Below are positions 46,400 to 55,192 of a stretch of DNA of 64,000 bases, in pieces. Numbering within the stretch: the stretch's first letter is position 1; each line of letters begins with the position of its first letter. Source of the DNA: Methylobacterium sp. WL1 (GTDB taxonomy: Bacteria; Pseudomonadota; Alphaproteobacteria; Rhizobiales; Beijerinckiaceae). Under the pieces are notes generated by a model. It saw only the letters and a list, made by a program, of their open reading frames with translations, searched no databases and was not told the DNA's origin. The DNA lies in assembly GCF_008000895.1 (NCBI RefSeq), contig NZ_CP042823.1, forward strand, positions 1,739,001 through 1,803,000, in the 5' to 3' direction. The position numbers and the translations under genes are program-made.

Positions 46400-47833
46400 T
46401 CAGTAGTCAGACGACAGGCGCCGGATGATCGGCAGCATCAAGCCGCCGGGTGACGCGGCGGGCACGGGAAAGATCGTGGCGGTCTGATCAGTCTTCACCC
46501 GCGGCAGCCGCTCGATCACGGTCCGCAGGTTCGGAATCGTCCGAGCCAGCGTCGCCGCGAGGGTCTCGCCGGCGGTCTTGGCCATCACGTATTCCAGGGT
46601 GTCGCGCGGCGCTTCGTCGATGGCGGTGGTCGAGGGATAGAAGGCCGCCACGCGGTCGCGCCGTTCGAGGCAGAACAGGCTCAGATCGTAGAACGCGTAA
46701 TTGTAGACCCGCATCATCTCCTCGAAGCATGACGGCTCGAAGGCGGCCCGCTTCTGGCGGAAGATACGGGGCGTCGCGAAGTGGTAGAGCTGGGACGGCT
46801 GCATCACGACGGATCCGAGTTGCGGCGCGACCGGCTGGACGGCGTCGTAGCGGAGGACCTGGCAGCGTCCGCCACCGTTCCGGATCTCCTCGGCGACCGC
46901 CTCCGCTTCGGAGGCGCTGGACGCGTAGGTGATGCAGACGTCGCCGCCCCCCGCCGCGAGCAGCTTGGCCGTGGCCGCCCCGAGGCCCCGCGATCCACCG
47001 ACGACGAGGGCGGACACCGCAGAGAATTCGCCCGGGCGGACCAGGGCCGCGAGGCCCGCCAGGCTCTCCGGCTCGACCGGGCGCGGGCGCACGAAGCTCT
47101 CGACCCGGGCCTCAAGGCCCGGACCGCTGGCCTGCGTCGTCACCGACTGGAGCATCGGCTGAAACCGCTTCACTGTGTAGGCGAGGCTCGAACCGTCGGC
47201 CCCATCCGTGAGCGTCACGTCGATCTTCGAGAGGATCGAGTGCAGGCCGGGTATCAACATGCCCACAAGGGTTGAGAGGCCGCCGAGGGCGGCGACGCGG
47301 GCGGGACCGATGGCCCGCGAGAGCTGCGGCACCAGCGCCGCGATCGCCTCCGGGTCGGGGAGCCGGAATGCCCCCGTCGCGCCGGCGATCGTTCCCGGTT
47401 CGACGACGGCCGGCTCCGTCGGAATCGCCCCGGATGCGACCGCCACAGGCTCGGCCCGCGGCCTCGCTCCTCCGAGCGTCGCCTGGATCGTCGCCGCACG
47501 GACGCCGTCCACTGACAAGGAAAGACGCAGCCCCTGCGCATCCGCCCCGTGCACCGCGAGTTCGGTGCGGTCGCCCACCAGCACGAAGCGTTCGAACCGC
47601 ATCTGCAGGCTGCTCAACTCTTCGAGCCGGTATATCTCCGCGTAGGCATCCAGCGCCCACAGGGCCACGTGGACGCCGTGGACCGCGCGGCCGCCCGCGA
47701 GCGTCCGCTGTGCCACGCGCGCATCCATATGCATCGGGTTCACGTCGCCGGTGGCCCGGGCGAAGGCTGTCTGGTGCGTCTCGGACCAGATCCGCACCAT
47801 CGCCGTCGCGGCAGCCGAATCAGATCCGTTCAT
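46400..47833 (-). CDS. MaoC-like dehydratase fused to short-chain dehydrogenase
   Basis: 477 residues. The N-terminal 115 residues form a hot-dog MaoC-type hydratase (FARATGDVNPMHMD, GGRAVHGVHVALWALDAY). The C-terminal half from about residue 270 is an SDR-type Rossmann domain: ALVVGGSRGLGAATAKLLAAGG, with the YxxxK pair in EYVMAKTAGE. The joined activities fit hydration/dehydration and keto reduction of an acyl thioester. It is divergent from the FkbH-ACP operon and very GC-rich like it, so it likely acts in the same acyl pathway. Product not known. Confidence 0.8.
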   Translation of the reverse strand: MNGSDSAAATAMVRIWSETHQTAFARATGDVNPMHMDARVAQRTLAGGRAVHGVHVALWALDAYAEIYRLEELSSLQMRFERFVLVGDRTELAVHGADAQGLRLSLSVDGVRAATIQATLGGARPRAEPVAVASGAIPTEPAVVEPGTIAGATGAFRLPDPEAIAALVPQLSRAIGPARVAALGGLSTLVGMLIPGLHSILSKIDVTLTDGADGSSLAYTVKRFQPMLQSVTTQASGPGLEARVESFVRPRPVEPESLAGLAALVRPGEFSAVSALVVGGSRGLGAATAKLLAAGGGDVCITYASSASEAEAVAEEIRNGGGRCQVLRYDAVQPVAPQLGSVVMQPSQLYHFATPRIFRQKRAAFEPSCFEEMMRVYNYAFYDLSLFCLERRDRVAAFYPSTTAIDEAPRDTLEYVMAKTAGETLAATLARTIPNLRTVIERLPRVKTDQTATIFPVPAASPGGLMLPIIRRLSSDY

Positions 47834-48056
47834 CGTGAAGCTCCTTGTCGACGACCAGGCCGGTAGGCTCGGAATCGGCCCCGACCCGATCGCATCGGGA
47901 CGCCGCCCAGAAACCGTGCTTCGATCGGGCGCTCGGGCGCGACCGATCGCGATCCGGTCCGGCCCCTTGCTTTATGGTATCGGATCTCGCAAGAGGGCGC
48001 CGCTCGCATAGTCAGGATGGGGCCGGTCGATCGCCGGAGGGCAGGCATCCTTCGGG

Positions 48057-49688
48057 GTGTCGCAGGGACCGGTATCGGGGATGACCACGGCTCGCGCTCT
48101 CTCGCTCGGCTTCGTCGGAAACGTCGTCACCAACCCGTTCGGGAAGGTGACGAGCCGCCTCGCGGATCTCGCTCAGGTCGCGTGCGAGCATTTCCCGATC
48201 GGGCAGATCGAGCAAGTCCTGGCGGGACCCGCCTCCGTCGACACCCTCATCGTTCATCTCGATCACCGCTGGTTCTTCGACGTCGCCCCGGACGAGGCCG
48301 CGGTCGCGCGGGCCCGGATGCTGGGCGAACTGGTCTCGGCCCGCCTCGCGAGTGCGTCCGGAACGATCATCCTCAACACGGTTCCGTTCGTGCCGGTCTC
48401 GTCGGTGGAGAGCGACCTCCACGGCCAGCTGGACGCTTTGGCCCGCATCAACGGGGTGTTGTTCGAACTCGCCCGCACCAACGAGCGCGTGAGCGTCATC
48501 GATGCGGCGGGAGCCCTGGCGCAGATTGGCTTCGCCAACGCGCTGCGCGAGCGCAACCGCTACCTCTATCAGATGCCCTACGCCCCGGCCGCCGTCGATG
48601 CGCTGGTCGAGCGCTACGCCGACGCGATCGCGGCCCGGCTGCGGGCCCGCCGCAAGGTCGTGGTGGTCGATGCCGACAACACCCTCTGGGGCGGCGTCGT
48701 CGGCGAGGACGGCGTCGAGAACCTCGAGGTCGACAGCGACTATCCCGGGATCGTGCACACTCAGCTCCAGCGTCAGCTGCTGCGCCTGAAGAGCCTCGGC
48801 ATCCTGCTCTGCGCGGTCACCAAGAACAACGACGCGGATTTCCGCTCGGTCTTCGAGCAGCGCGCGATGCCCCTGCGCCTCGACGACTTCGTCGCCTATC
48901 GCAGCAACTGGTCCGAGAAGAGCGACAACATCCGCGAGCTCGCCGAGACGCTCAATCTCGGCCTGGATAGCTTCGTCTTCCTGGACGATAACCCGTTCGA
49001 GATCGAGGAGGTCCGCGCGCGGCTGCCTGGCGTCGAGTGCCACCTGTTCGACCGGACACGGCCGGAGCAGGCGCTGACCCTGCTCGACGCGATCGCGTCC
49101 CTGCGGGCGCGGAACGTCACGGCCGAAGACCTGTCGAAGACCGAGCAGTATCGCGGTGAGGCGCAGCGGCAGGAACTGCAGCGCTCGGCCGCCTCCATGG
49201 ACGAGTACCTCGCCTCGCTCGACATCCGCCTGCACATCACCCGCAACAATCCCGGCGCGCTCCGCCGCGTGGCGCAGCTCATCAACAAGACCAACCAGTT
49301 CAATCTCACCACGCGGCGCTACACCGAGGACGAGGTCGCCACCGCGATGCGCGAGGGCAGCGTGTACGCGGCCCGGGTGGTTGACCGCTTCGGCGATATG
49401 GGCATCGTCGGCGTCGCCATCGTCCGGGGCGGTGCGCTCGAGACGTTCCTGATGAGCTGCCGGGCGCTCGGACGCCGCATTGAGAGCCAAGTCCTGCGCT
49501 ACGTCTGCCAGGAAGAGGCCGACCCGGCGCTGCGGGCACGCTATCGCCCCAGCGCCAAGAACCGGATGGTCGAGACCTTCCTGGACGAAAACGGGTTCGC
49601 GCTCATCGGCTCTGGCCCCGAGGGCAAGGACTATCGACTGACCCGAGGACCGGATGACACTGCCTACGTCCACATCGTCGCCGAGTGA
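48057..49688 (+). CDS. FkbH-like HAD-IIIC protein
   Basis: 543 residues; ATG 48081 is an equally good start. The N-terminal 190 residues are SGNH-like, then the HAD-IIIC core VVVDADNTLWGGVVGEDG (Asp pair near 205-207), CAVTKNNDADFRSVF and FLDDNPFEIEEVRARLPGVE, then a GNAT-like C-terminal region (LRRVAQLINKTNQFNLTTRRYTEDEV). Characterised FkbH proteins load a glyceryl unit from 1,3-bisphosphoglycerate onto an acyl carrier protein with loss of phosphate. The next gene is such a carrier, with overlap of 35 bases. First gene of a tight six-gene operon. Confidence 0.88.
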   Translation: MSQGPVSGMTTARALSLGFVGNVVTNPFGKVTSRLADLAQVACEHFPIGQIEQVLAGPASVDTLIVHLDHRWFFDVAPDEAAVARARMLGELVSARLASASGTIILNTVPFVPVSSVESDLHGQLDALARINGVLFELARTNERVSVIDAAGALAQIGFANALRERNRYLYQMPYAPAAVDALVERYADAIAARLRARRKVVVVDADNTLWGGVVGEDGVENLEVDSDYPGIVHTQLQRQLLRLKSLGILLCAVTKNNDADFRSVFEQRAMPLRLDDFVAYRSNWSEKSDNIRELAETLNLGLDSFVFLDDNPFEIEEVRARLPGVECHLFDRTRPEQALTLLDAIASLRARNVTAEDLSKTEQYRGEAQRQELQRSAASMDEYLASLDIRLHITRNNPGALRRVAQLINKTNQFNLTTRRYTEDEVATAMREGSVYAARVVDRFGDMGIVGVAIVRGGALETFLMSCRALGRRIESQVLRYVCQEEADPALRARYRPSAKNRMVETFLDENGFALIGSGPEGKDYRLTRGPDDTAYVHIVAE

Positions 49689-49968
49689 GCACGCTGCCGC
49701 GACAGCCGCCCGCACCACCCTGGACCGCCTGGTCGAGACCTGGGGCCGGCCGGAGCTGAGCGGCCTCGGCCCGGAGGACGACCTCTACGAGCGGATCGAT
49801 TCCTTCGCGGTGGTCGAACTGCTGCTGGAGACCGAGTCCGAGGTCGAGAAGGCGGTCGGGCGCTACGTCCCGCTGGCCGACGAGAGCATCCTCGACAGCA
49901 CCCGCTCGCCCCTGCGCCGGCTCCAGGGCTGGTTCGACTACGTCGCGCAGGCCGTCGCCCGTGGCTGA
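49654..49968 (+). CDS. acyl carrier protein 1
   Basis: 104 residues with an extended N-terminus. The phosphopantetheine Ser is Ser50 in ERIDSFAVVELLLETE. Overlaps the FkbH gene by 35 bases and the KAS III gene by 8, so translation is coupled. Probably carries the unit loaded by FkbH. Confidence 0.8.
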   Translation: MTLPTSTSSPSEHAAATAARTTLDRLVETWGRPELSGLGPEDDLYERIDSFAVVELLLETESEVEKAVGRYVPLADESILDSTRSPLRRLQGWFDYVAQAVARG

Positions 49969-50998
49969 GCTGCGATTCCAACACGCCGGGATCGCCGGCC
50001 TCGTCACCACGGTCGGCGGCCGGGCGCTCGCCTTCGACGCCGAGGCGGCCGATCTCGGGATGTCCCCCGAGGAGGCCGAGCGGCTCAAGCGCGCGATGGG
50101 CTTCACCACCCGCCACGTGGTCGTGCGTGACGACACCACCACCGCCGACCTCTGCCTCAACTCGGCCCGGGCGCTCCTGCGCGGCCTCGACCTGCAGCCG
50201 GCGGATCTCGACGGGCTGATCCTGGTCACTCAGACGCCGGATTACAGCTCGCCCTCGACGGCGATCGCGATGCAGCATCGCCTCGGCATGCGCACCGACA
50301 CGCTCTGTTTCGACATGCGGCTGGGCTGCAGCGGCTTCGTGTACGGGCTCTCGGTCGCCTACAGCCTGGTCGAGTCCGGGCTGAAGCGCGTGCTCCTCTG
50401 CGTCGGCGATGTCGCGAGCCGCATGGTCGCCACGAACGACCGCTCCATCACCCCGATCATGGGCGATGCCGGCGCCGCCGTCCTGATCGAGCGGCGGGAG
50501 ACCGAGAGCGTCTTCCAGCTCCACAGCGACGGCTCCGGCGAGAAGGCTCTGTTCATCCCGCATAGCGGCCTGCGCGCGGATCCAGAGGATGCCGACAAGC
50601 CGGCCTCCATGCACATGGACGGCGCTCAGGTGTTCAATTTCTCGCTTAAACGCGTTCCCTCGCTGGTCACCGACATCTTGGCGGCCGCCGGAATGAGGCC
50701 GGAGGAGCCGGATTTCTACGTCCTGCACCAGCCGAACAAGTACATTCTTAAGAACCTGCAGCGGCGGCTGGGGCTCGACGACGTCAAGCTTCCCTCGGGC
50801 ACGCAATCCGTCTACGGGAACCAGAACTCCGCCTCGATCCCCGGAACGATCTCGGGCTTCCTGGCGGAGGATTTTGCGCGCCGGCCGCTGCGCGCGGTGC
50901 TGGCGGGGTTCGGCGTCGGTTTGAGCTGGGGCGCGTGCGCGCTGAGCACCGACCGGATCTACGCCCCGCCCGTTTTGAAGTTCGAGGAGACCGCGTGA
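49961..50998 (+). CDS. beta-ketoacyl-ACP synthase III-like (FabH family)
   Basis: 345 residues from GTG 49961. Thiolase-fold enzyme with the full FabH triad: Cys123 in MRLGCSGFVYG, His256 in YVLHQPNKYI and Asn287 in VYGNQNSASIP. It either condenses an acyl starter with an ACP-bound extender or transfers an acyl group. In tetronate pathways a related FabH-like enzyme works with FkbH-loaded glyceryl-ACP, so a similar joint is possible here. Its stop overlaps the next ACP start by one base. Confidence 0.9.
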   Translation: MAELRFQHAGIAGLVTTVGGRALAFDAEAADLGMSPEEAERLKRAMGFTTRHVVVRDDTTTADLCLNSARALLRGLDLQPADLDGLILVTQTPDYSSPSTAIAMQHRLGMRTDTLCFDMRLGCSGFVYGLSVAYSLVESGLKRVLLCVGDVASRMVATNDRSITPIMGDAGAAVLIERRETESVFQLHSDGSGEKALFIPHSGLRADPEDADKPASMHMDGAQVFNFSLKRVPSLVTDILAAAGMRPEEPDFYVLHQPNKYILKNLQRRLGLDDVKLPSGTQSVYGNQNSASIPGTISGFLAEDFARRPLRAVLAGFGVGLSWGACALSTDRIYAPPVLKFEETA

Positions 50999-51225
50999 TG
51001 ACCGAGGCTGGGTTCCTGGACGAGCTCGGCGCGATCCTGGATCAGCCGGGGCCGCTCGCGCGCGGCCAGACGCTCGGCGAGATCGAGACCTTCGACTCCC
51101 TCGGCATCCTCAACATCATGGCTCTGTTCGATACGCTGGGTCTCGAGGTGGAGCCGTCGCGGATCGCGGAAGCATTGACCACCGACGACCTTCTGGCCAT
51201 GGCCAGCACGAAACTGGCCGCCTGA
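50998..51225 (+). CDS. acyl carrier protein 2
   Basis: 75 residues from ATG 50998, which overlaps the KAS III stop as TGATG. The carrier Ser is Ser34 in IETFDSLGILNIMALFD. An open extension to 50935 lies inside the KAS III gene and is rejected. Two carriers in one operon suggest two different acyl intermediates. Confidence 0.82.
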   Translation: MTEAGFLDELGAILDQPGPLARGQTLGEIETFDSLGILNIMALFDTLGLEVEPSRIAEALTTDDLLAMASTKLAA

Positions 51226-51234
51226 GGCCGGGCG

Positions 51235-51957
51235 ATGGTGGAACCCGCGGGACACATCCTCGTCGTCGGAGCCAGCAGCGGCATCGGCCGGGCCGTCGCG
51301 GAGCATTTCGCCGGACAGGGCTCGGTCACCGCCCTCGCCCGACGGGCGGACAAGCTGGCAGGCCTCGCCGATGCAGGGATCGCGACGGTCGCGGCGGACG
51401 TGACCGACCTGGCGGCGATCGGCGGCGTTCTGCAGGCTGCTGTCGCCGAGCGCGGCCTGTTGACGGGCCTCGTGTACTGCGCGGGCGTACAGGTCATCAA
51501 ACCGATGCGCAGCCTCGGCGTGGACGAGGTCGAGCGTCTCTACAAGACGAACCTCGTGGCCCCGACCCTGTTCGCGGCCGCGTTCGGCAGCGCCCGGATC
51601 TCGACGCGGGACGCGGTGTTCTGCGCGATATCATCGGTCGCGGGCCAGCGCCCGGAGCCGGCGATCGTTCCCTACGCGGCCTCGAAGGCGGGTCTCGACG
51701 CGCTGATCCGCGGTCTCGCCCGGGAACTCGCGCCGCGCCGCGCGGTCGGCGTCGCGCCGGGCTGGCTCGACACCGAGATGACCCAGGCCCATGCGCGCCT
51801 CTACAGCGACGACTTCAAGGTCGCGCTGGAGAAGCGCAGCCCGGCGGGCGCGGCGACGGTGGATTCGGTGGTCGATGCCATCGCGTTCCTGATGTCGCCG
51901 CAGGCGCGGCACGTGACCGGCGAAATCCTGCGGGTCGACGGCGGGGCAACGCTGTGA
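51235..51957 (+). CDS. short-chain dehydrogenase/reductase (3-oxoacyl-ACP reductase-like)
   Basis: 240 residues. Rossmann motif VGASSGIGRAVAEHF at 11-25, catalytic Ser133/134, Tyr147 and Lys151 (VPYAASKAGLD), and C-terminal VTGEILRVDGGATL. FabG-like; probably reduces the keto group produced by the KAS III enzyme. Begins 9 bases after the ACP. Confidence 0.88.
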   Translation: MVEPAGHILVVGASSGIGRAVAEHFAGQGSVTALARRADKLAGLADAGIATVAADVTDLAAIGGVLQAAVAERGLLTGLVYCAGVQVIKPMRSLGVDEVERLYKTNLVAPTLFAAAFGSARISTRDAVFCAISSVAGQRPEPAIVPYAASKAGLDALIRGLARELAPRRAVGVAPGWLDTEMTQAHARLYSDDFKVALEKRSPAGAATVDSVVDAIAFLMSPQARHVTGEILRVDGGATL

Positions 51958-51970
51958 TGGATGGCTGCCG

Positions 51971-52618
51971 GTGACGTCCGAGACCAAGCGCCTGGCCCTG
52001 ATCGGCGGCGGCGGCTTCTCCAAGGAGATTGCCGAGGTCGCGCAACTCTGCGGCTACACCGTGGAGGCGACCTATTCGAGCCAGCCGAGCGCCCAGGTCG
52101 GAACCTATCGGGGCTACCTCGACGCATTGCTGGCCGACCGCGCGGAGTTTGCGGGTGTCGCCCTCGCGGTCGGCGGGGTGAGCCGGGCTGCGATCCAGGC
52201 GCGCGCCGAGATCATCGCGTGGCTCGACCGGCATGCCCTCCCCTGCCCGCCCCTGGTGTCGCCGCACGCGATCGTCAGCCAGGGCGTGGTTCTTGGCGCC
52301 GGCGCGTTCGTCGCCCATGGCGTGATTGTCAATGTCGATGCGCGGCTCGGGCGTTTCAGCGTCGTGAATACCGGTGCCATCATCGGGCATGACGCGGAGA
52401 TCGGCGACAACACGACGATCTCGCCAGCAGCCTTCATCGGCGGACGCTGCATGGTCGGTGCGGACGGTCTGGTCGGTCCGCTCGCGAAGGTGTTGCAGGG
52501 CCTCAAGGTCGGCGCGCGCGCGATGATCGGCATGGGCTGCACCGTGCTGCGCGCTGTGCCCGACGACGCGGCGGTTTGGCCGAAGCCCGACAATCCCATC
52601 GCCATGGACCGGGGCTGA
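51971..52618 (+). CDS. NeuD/PglD-family sugar O- or N-acyltransferase
   Basis: 215 residues from GTG 51971. N-terminal Rossmann-like nucleotide-sugar-binding part (LALIGGGGFSKEIAEVAQ) and C-terminal left-handed beta-helix, with the catalytic His140 in NTGAIIGHDAEIGDNTTI. PglD-type enzymes acylate an amino sugar nucleotide. Being last in the FkbH-ACP-KAS III operon, it is the obvious candidate to move the completed acyl group onto a sugar. Separated by 13 bases from the SDR. Confidence 0.85.
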   Translation: MTSETKRLALIGGGGFSKEIAEVAQLCGYTVEATYSSQPSAQVGTYRGYLDALLADRAEFAGVALAVGGVSRAAIQARAEIIAWLDRHALPCPPLVSPHAIVSQGVVLGAGAFVAHGVIVNVDARLGRFSVVNTGAIIGHDAEIGDNTTISPAAFIGGRCMVGADGLVGPLAKVLQGLKVGARAMIGMGCTVLRAVPDDAAVWPKPDNPIAMDRG

Positions 52619-52715
52619 GACAATCGGGTGCGCCGGCCAATAGTCCGAGGGACCGGCCGATGGCGAGACGAGCCTAGACGGTACGGCGCACGAGCGGATG
52701 TATCAGGCTCCCCGC

Positions 52716-54998
52716 TCAAACGGTAAACAGATTGATGTTTTCCTGGCCGTCCTTCGACGGATATTCGTGCGCGGCCTGCAGACGTGTAAGGTGAGCCCAG
52801 AGGGACGGAAGATCATTCACGTCGTCAAGTTCAAAACAGTTTTCGACGATCGATCGCAACCTGAGCCACAGGTAAGGCGTAGTCTCTAGTGGATCCCCGG
52901 CCTTCTCATCCGCGATGATATCCCAGTCCCTCAACGCGTTGTGCGTGTCCTCGATGGATGACGCTGTTCCGGCGGCGCCCATCTGATTGGGCATGCGACG
53001 GCGGCGTACGGTTATGGAAGTCTGATGGTCTGCAGGAATGAGTGCGGTATGTAAGCGCGTGAAGAAGTTCTCGCTGACGAACTTGGGCTGATCCATCATC
53101 AAAACGTAGCGCCCTCGTGCCATCGCAAGTCCGACTCGGTATGCACCGGCCAGCGAGGCGTCCTCAGAGGTGTGTGCAACTCTCACGTTGGCAGCGCGCG
53201 ACAGAAGGTATTCTGTATCATCAGATGATTTATAATTGATAATAATTATTTCTGCATTCTCGAAAATCTTGCTGCGTAATACATTATTCATGATTTCAAA
53301 TAAGTATTCTGCATGATTTTTGGCTAATATTACGATCGACAATGCCGGCTCGGACACGGTGGGAATAGGCAAGGTCGCGTGGCGCGCAAAGAAACGATGC
53401 AAATTTACGATGAGATCGCGCCGCCTCTTTGGTTCAAGGCTGTTCTCGAACGGGTCCAAGGCGCTCGATGTTGCCGTGATTTCAGCCAACGTTTCATCCG
53501 CCAGGGCGGTGTCATAGCCGCGGGCCGTCAGGTGGTCACGCCAACCCACGATGTCGGCGCGCGTGATTAATCGACTGAGGAGCGTCACCTTCAGATACGG
53601 GAACCCGCGGTCGATCAGTTCGCGCCACCGAAAAGCCGTATGATTGATAGGCTCATCGGTTTTGAACAATGCGTCGCATCGCAGGCCCGCTGCGGCCATG
53701 AGGCCCGTGAACTGCGTCTCATATTCATTGATAACATCGTTTTTGTCGTAATAGGAAACGACGGAATCGAAGAAGTTTATTACCGCGTCGGATCTGAGCG
53801 CGGAATGCTTCAGGACGAGAAAATAACTCTGTAGATGCCAACCAAGCTCATGGTTGTCCGTGAGACCGATGATATCGGCAGCGCGTGCTTCGATTTGCCT
53901 GCTCAGGTTGCCGAATGCAGCGGACCCGAACGGACCGAATGTGCTGTCGTTGACCAGGTATAGAGTACGGCTTGCGAGAACCTCGGGCCTTTTGCGCATA
54001 ATGTGCGCCCAGGCGGCAAAATCGAATCCCCGGTTCTGACGAACGAAAATGATGTTAGCCAACGCCTCGATGTCCGGGTGAACGTGAACCGATGCTGCAT
54101 CCGTTGCGATGATCAGGACGATCGAGAGCCGCGCGTCGCGCAGAGCCTCCAGGTGATGCCTCAAATGGGGCTTGAGCGTTGCGGTCGGTGTATGGGTGAC
54201 GAACAGGGCCACATGTTCAGTGAGCCCGCTCTCCTTGATGCAGACCAGTTCGGCATCCTCGACGCGCGCATGACGGAGCGCAACAGTGCTGTTGGGCTTC
54301 CGGTGCCCGACGATGCCAAATGTGATGAAGTGCTCGAGCGGAGAAATGCCGAGCGATGCGACATCTTTGTACCGCATCGTGTACCAGTCGGCGTCGAAGA
54401 CACCGGTCCACTGAGCGCGATCCTCGGCCGCCGAAGTCGGTGCGCGATTTTCATAGATGCCAATCGTGAGATAGTGGTCCAAGGGCGGCAGGCCGCTTTG
54501 GTTCACGTCGGAATAGCGCGCGACATACCAAACGGGGTCGAACCAGTTTTTCCAGAAGCTGCGGGATTCCTGTTCAACGCAGGCGCTTCGACCCTCGGCA
54601 TGTCCGTATGCCAGGAAATGCTGAAAGGGCGGCGCGCCACTGGCGGCCACGTCCCTGTTGCGTGCGAGGTACCAGACCGGGTCGAACGCGTTAAGAAGCC
54701 GCTGCCTCCGCTCACTCTCGGCATCGGGATAGCGCCCCTCAAGGGCGCCGAACGCGATGTAATGGGCGGCCGGATCCACGTCCGCGGCGGCAATGTCCGG
54801 ATAGCGCGCACGGTACCAGGTCGGATCGAGATTGGACGCGGAGCGATGAAGGGCCTCGGATGCTGCGTTGGGATAGCGGCCCTCCGCGCGTCCATACAGG
54901 GCGTAGTGTTCCACGGGATCCGCCCCCGCGCTGGCAACATCGCCGTAGCGGTTGAGATACCAGTCGGGATCGACTTCGCTGCCTGCAGATTCGCTCAT
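52716..54998 (-). CDS. repeat-bearing rhamnan synthesis protein F-type glycosyltransferase
   Basis: 760 residues. Residues 9-240 are five units of about 46-48 residues with the consensus DP.WY..RY.DVA..G.DP..HY...G..EGR.PNA. Residues about 255-540 match RgpF: HVALFVTHTPTATLKPHLRHHL, RQNRGFDFAAWAHIM, LYLVNDSTFGPF, LTDNHELGWHLQSYFLV and NEYETQFTGLM. The last 200 residues look like a GT2 domain (LSIVILAKNHAEYLFEI, IIIINYKSSDDT) whose usual DxD reads MMDQPKF, so it may be inactive or binding-only. RgpF proteins add rhamnose-type side chains. It converges with the acyl operon. Confidence 0.85.
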   Translation of the reverse strand: MSESAGSEVDPDWYLNRYGDVASAGADPVEHYALYGRAEGRYPNAASEALHRSASNLDPTWYRARYPDIAAADVDPAAHYIAFGALEGRYPDAESERRQRLLNAFDPVWYLARNRDVAASGAPPFQHFLAYGHAEGRSACVEQESRSFWKNWFDPVWYVARYSDVNQSGLPPLDHYLTIGIYENRAPTSAAEDRAQWTGVFDADWYTMRYKDVASLGISPLEHFITFGIVGHRKPNSTVALRHARVEDAELVCIKESGLTEHVALFVTHTPTATLKPHLRHHLEALRDARLSIVLIIATDAASVHVHPDIEALANIIFVRQNRGFDFAAWAHIMRKRPEVLASRTLYLVNDSTFGPFGSAAFGNLSRQIEARAADIIGLTDNHELGWHLQSYFLVLKHSALRSDAVINFFDSVVSYYDKNDVINEYETQFTGLMAAAGLRCDALFKTDEPINHTAFRWRELIDRGFPYLKVTLLSRLITRADIVGWRDHLTARGYDTALADETLAEITATSSALDPFENSLEPKRRRDLIVNLHRFFARHATLPIPTVSEPALSIVILAKNHAEYLFEIMNNVLRSKIFENAEIIIINYKSSDDTEYLLSRAANVRVAHTSEDASLAGAYRVGLAMARGRYVLMMDQPKFVSENFFTRLHTALIPADHQTSITVRRRRMPNQMGAAGTASSIEDTHNALRDWDIIADEKAGDPLETTPYLWLRLRSIVENCFELDDVNDLPSLWAHLTRLQAAHEYPSKDGQENINLFTV

Positions 54999-55192
54999 GA
55001 TCGTCCGAAGCTTGACCGCAACACGCTCGCTGGACCAGTATCACGGATGCAGGACTCGTCCGATGGGTTCATACCTCTTAGCCGACCCGCTCCTATATCA
55101 AATCGATCGGACCGGTCGAGGCCCGTCCCAACCCTTGGTTCACCCCGTTGCGGGTGGTCTGCATGGATGTATGGCTTCCGTGCGCGTGGAGT

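Noticed and set aside
48012..49718. 568-codon minus-strand frame opposite FkbH
   Set aside because: Long antisense frames are common in GC-rich genes; the plus strand has unmistakable HAD-IIIC motifs.
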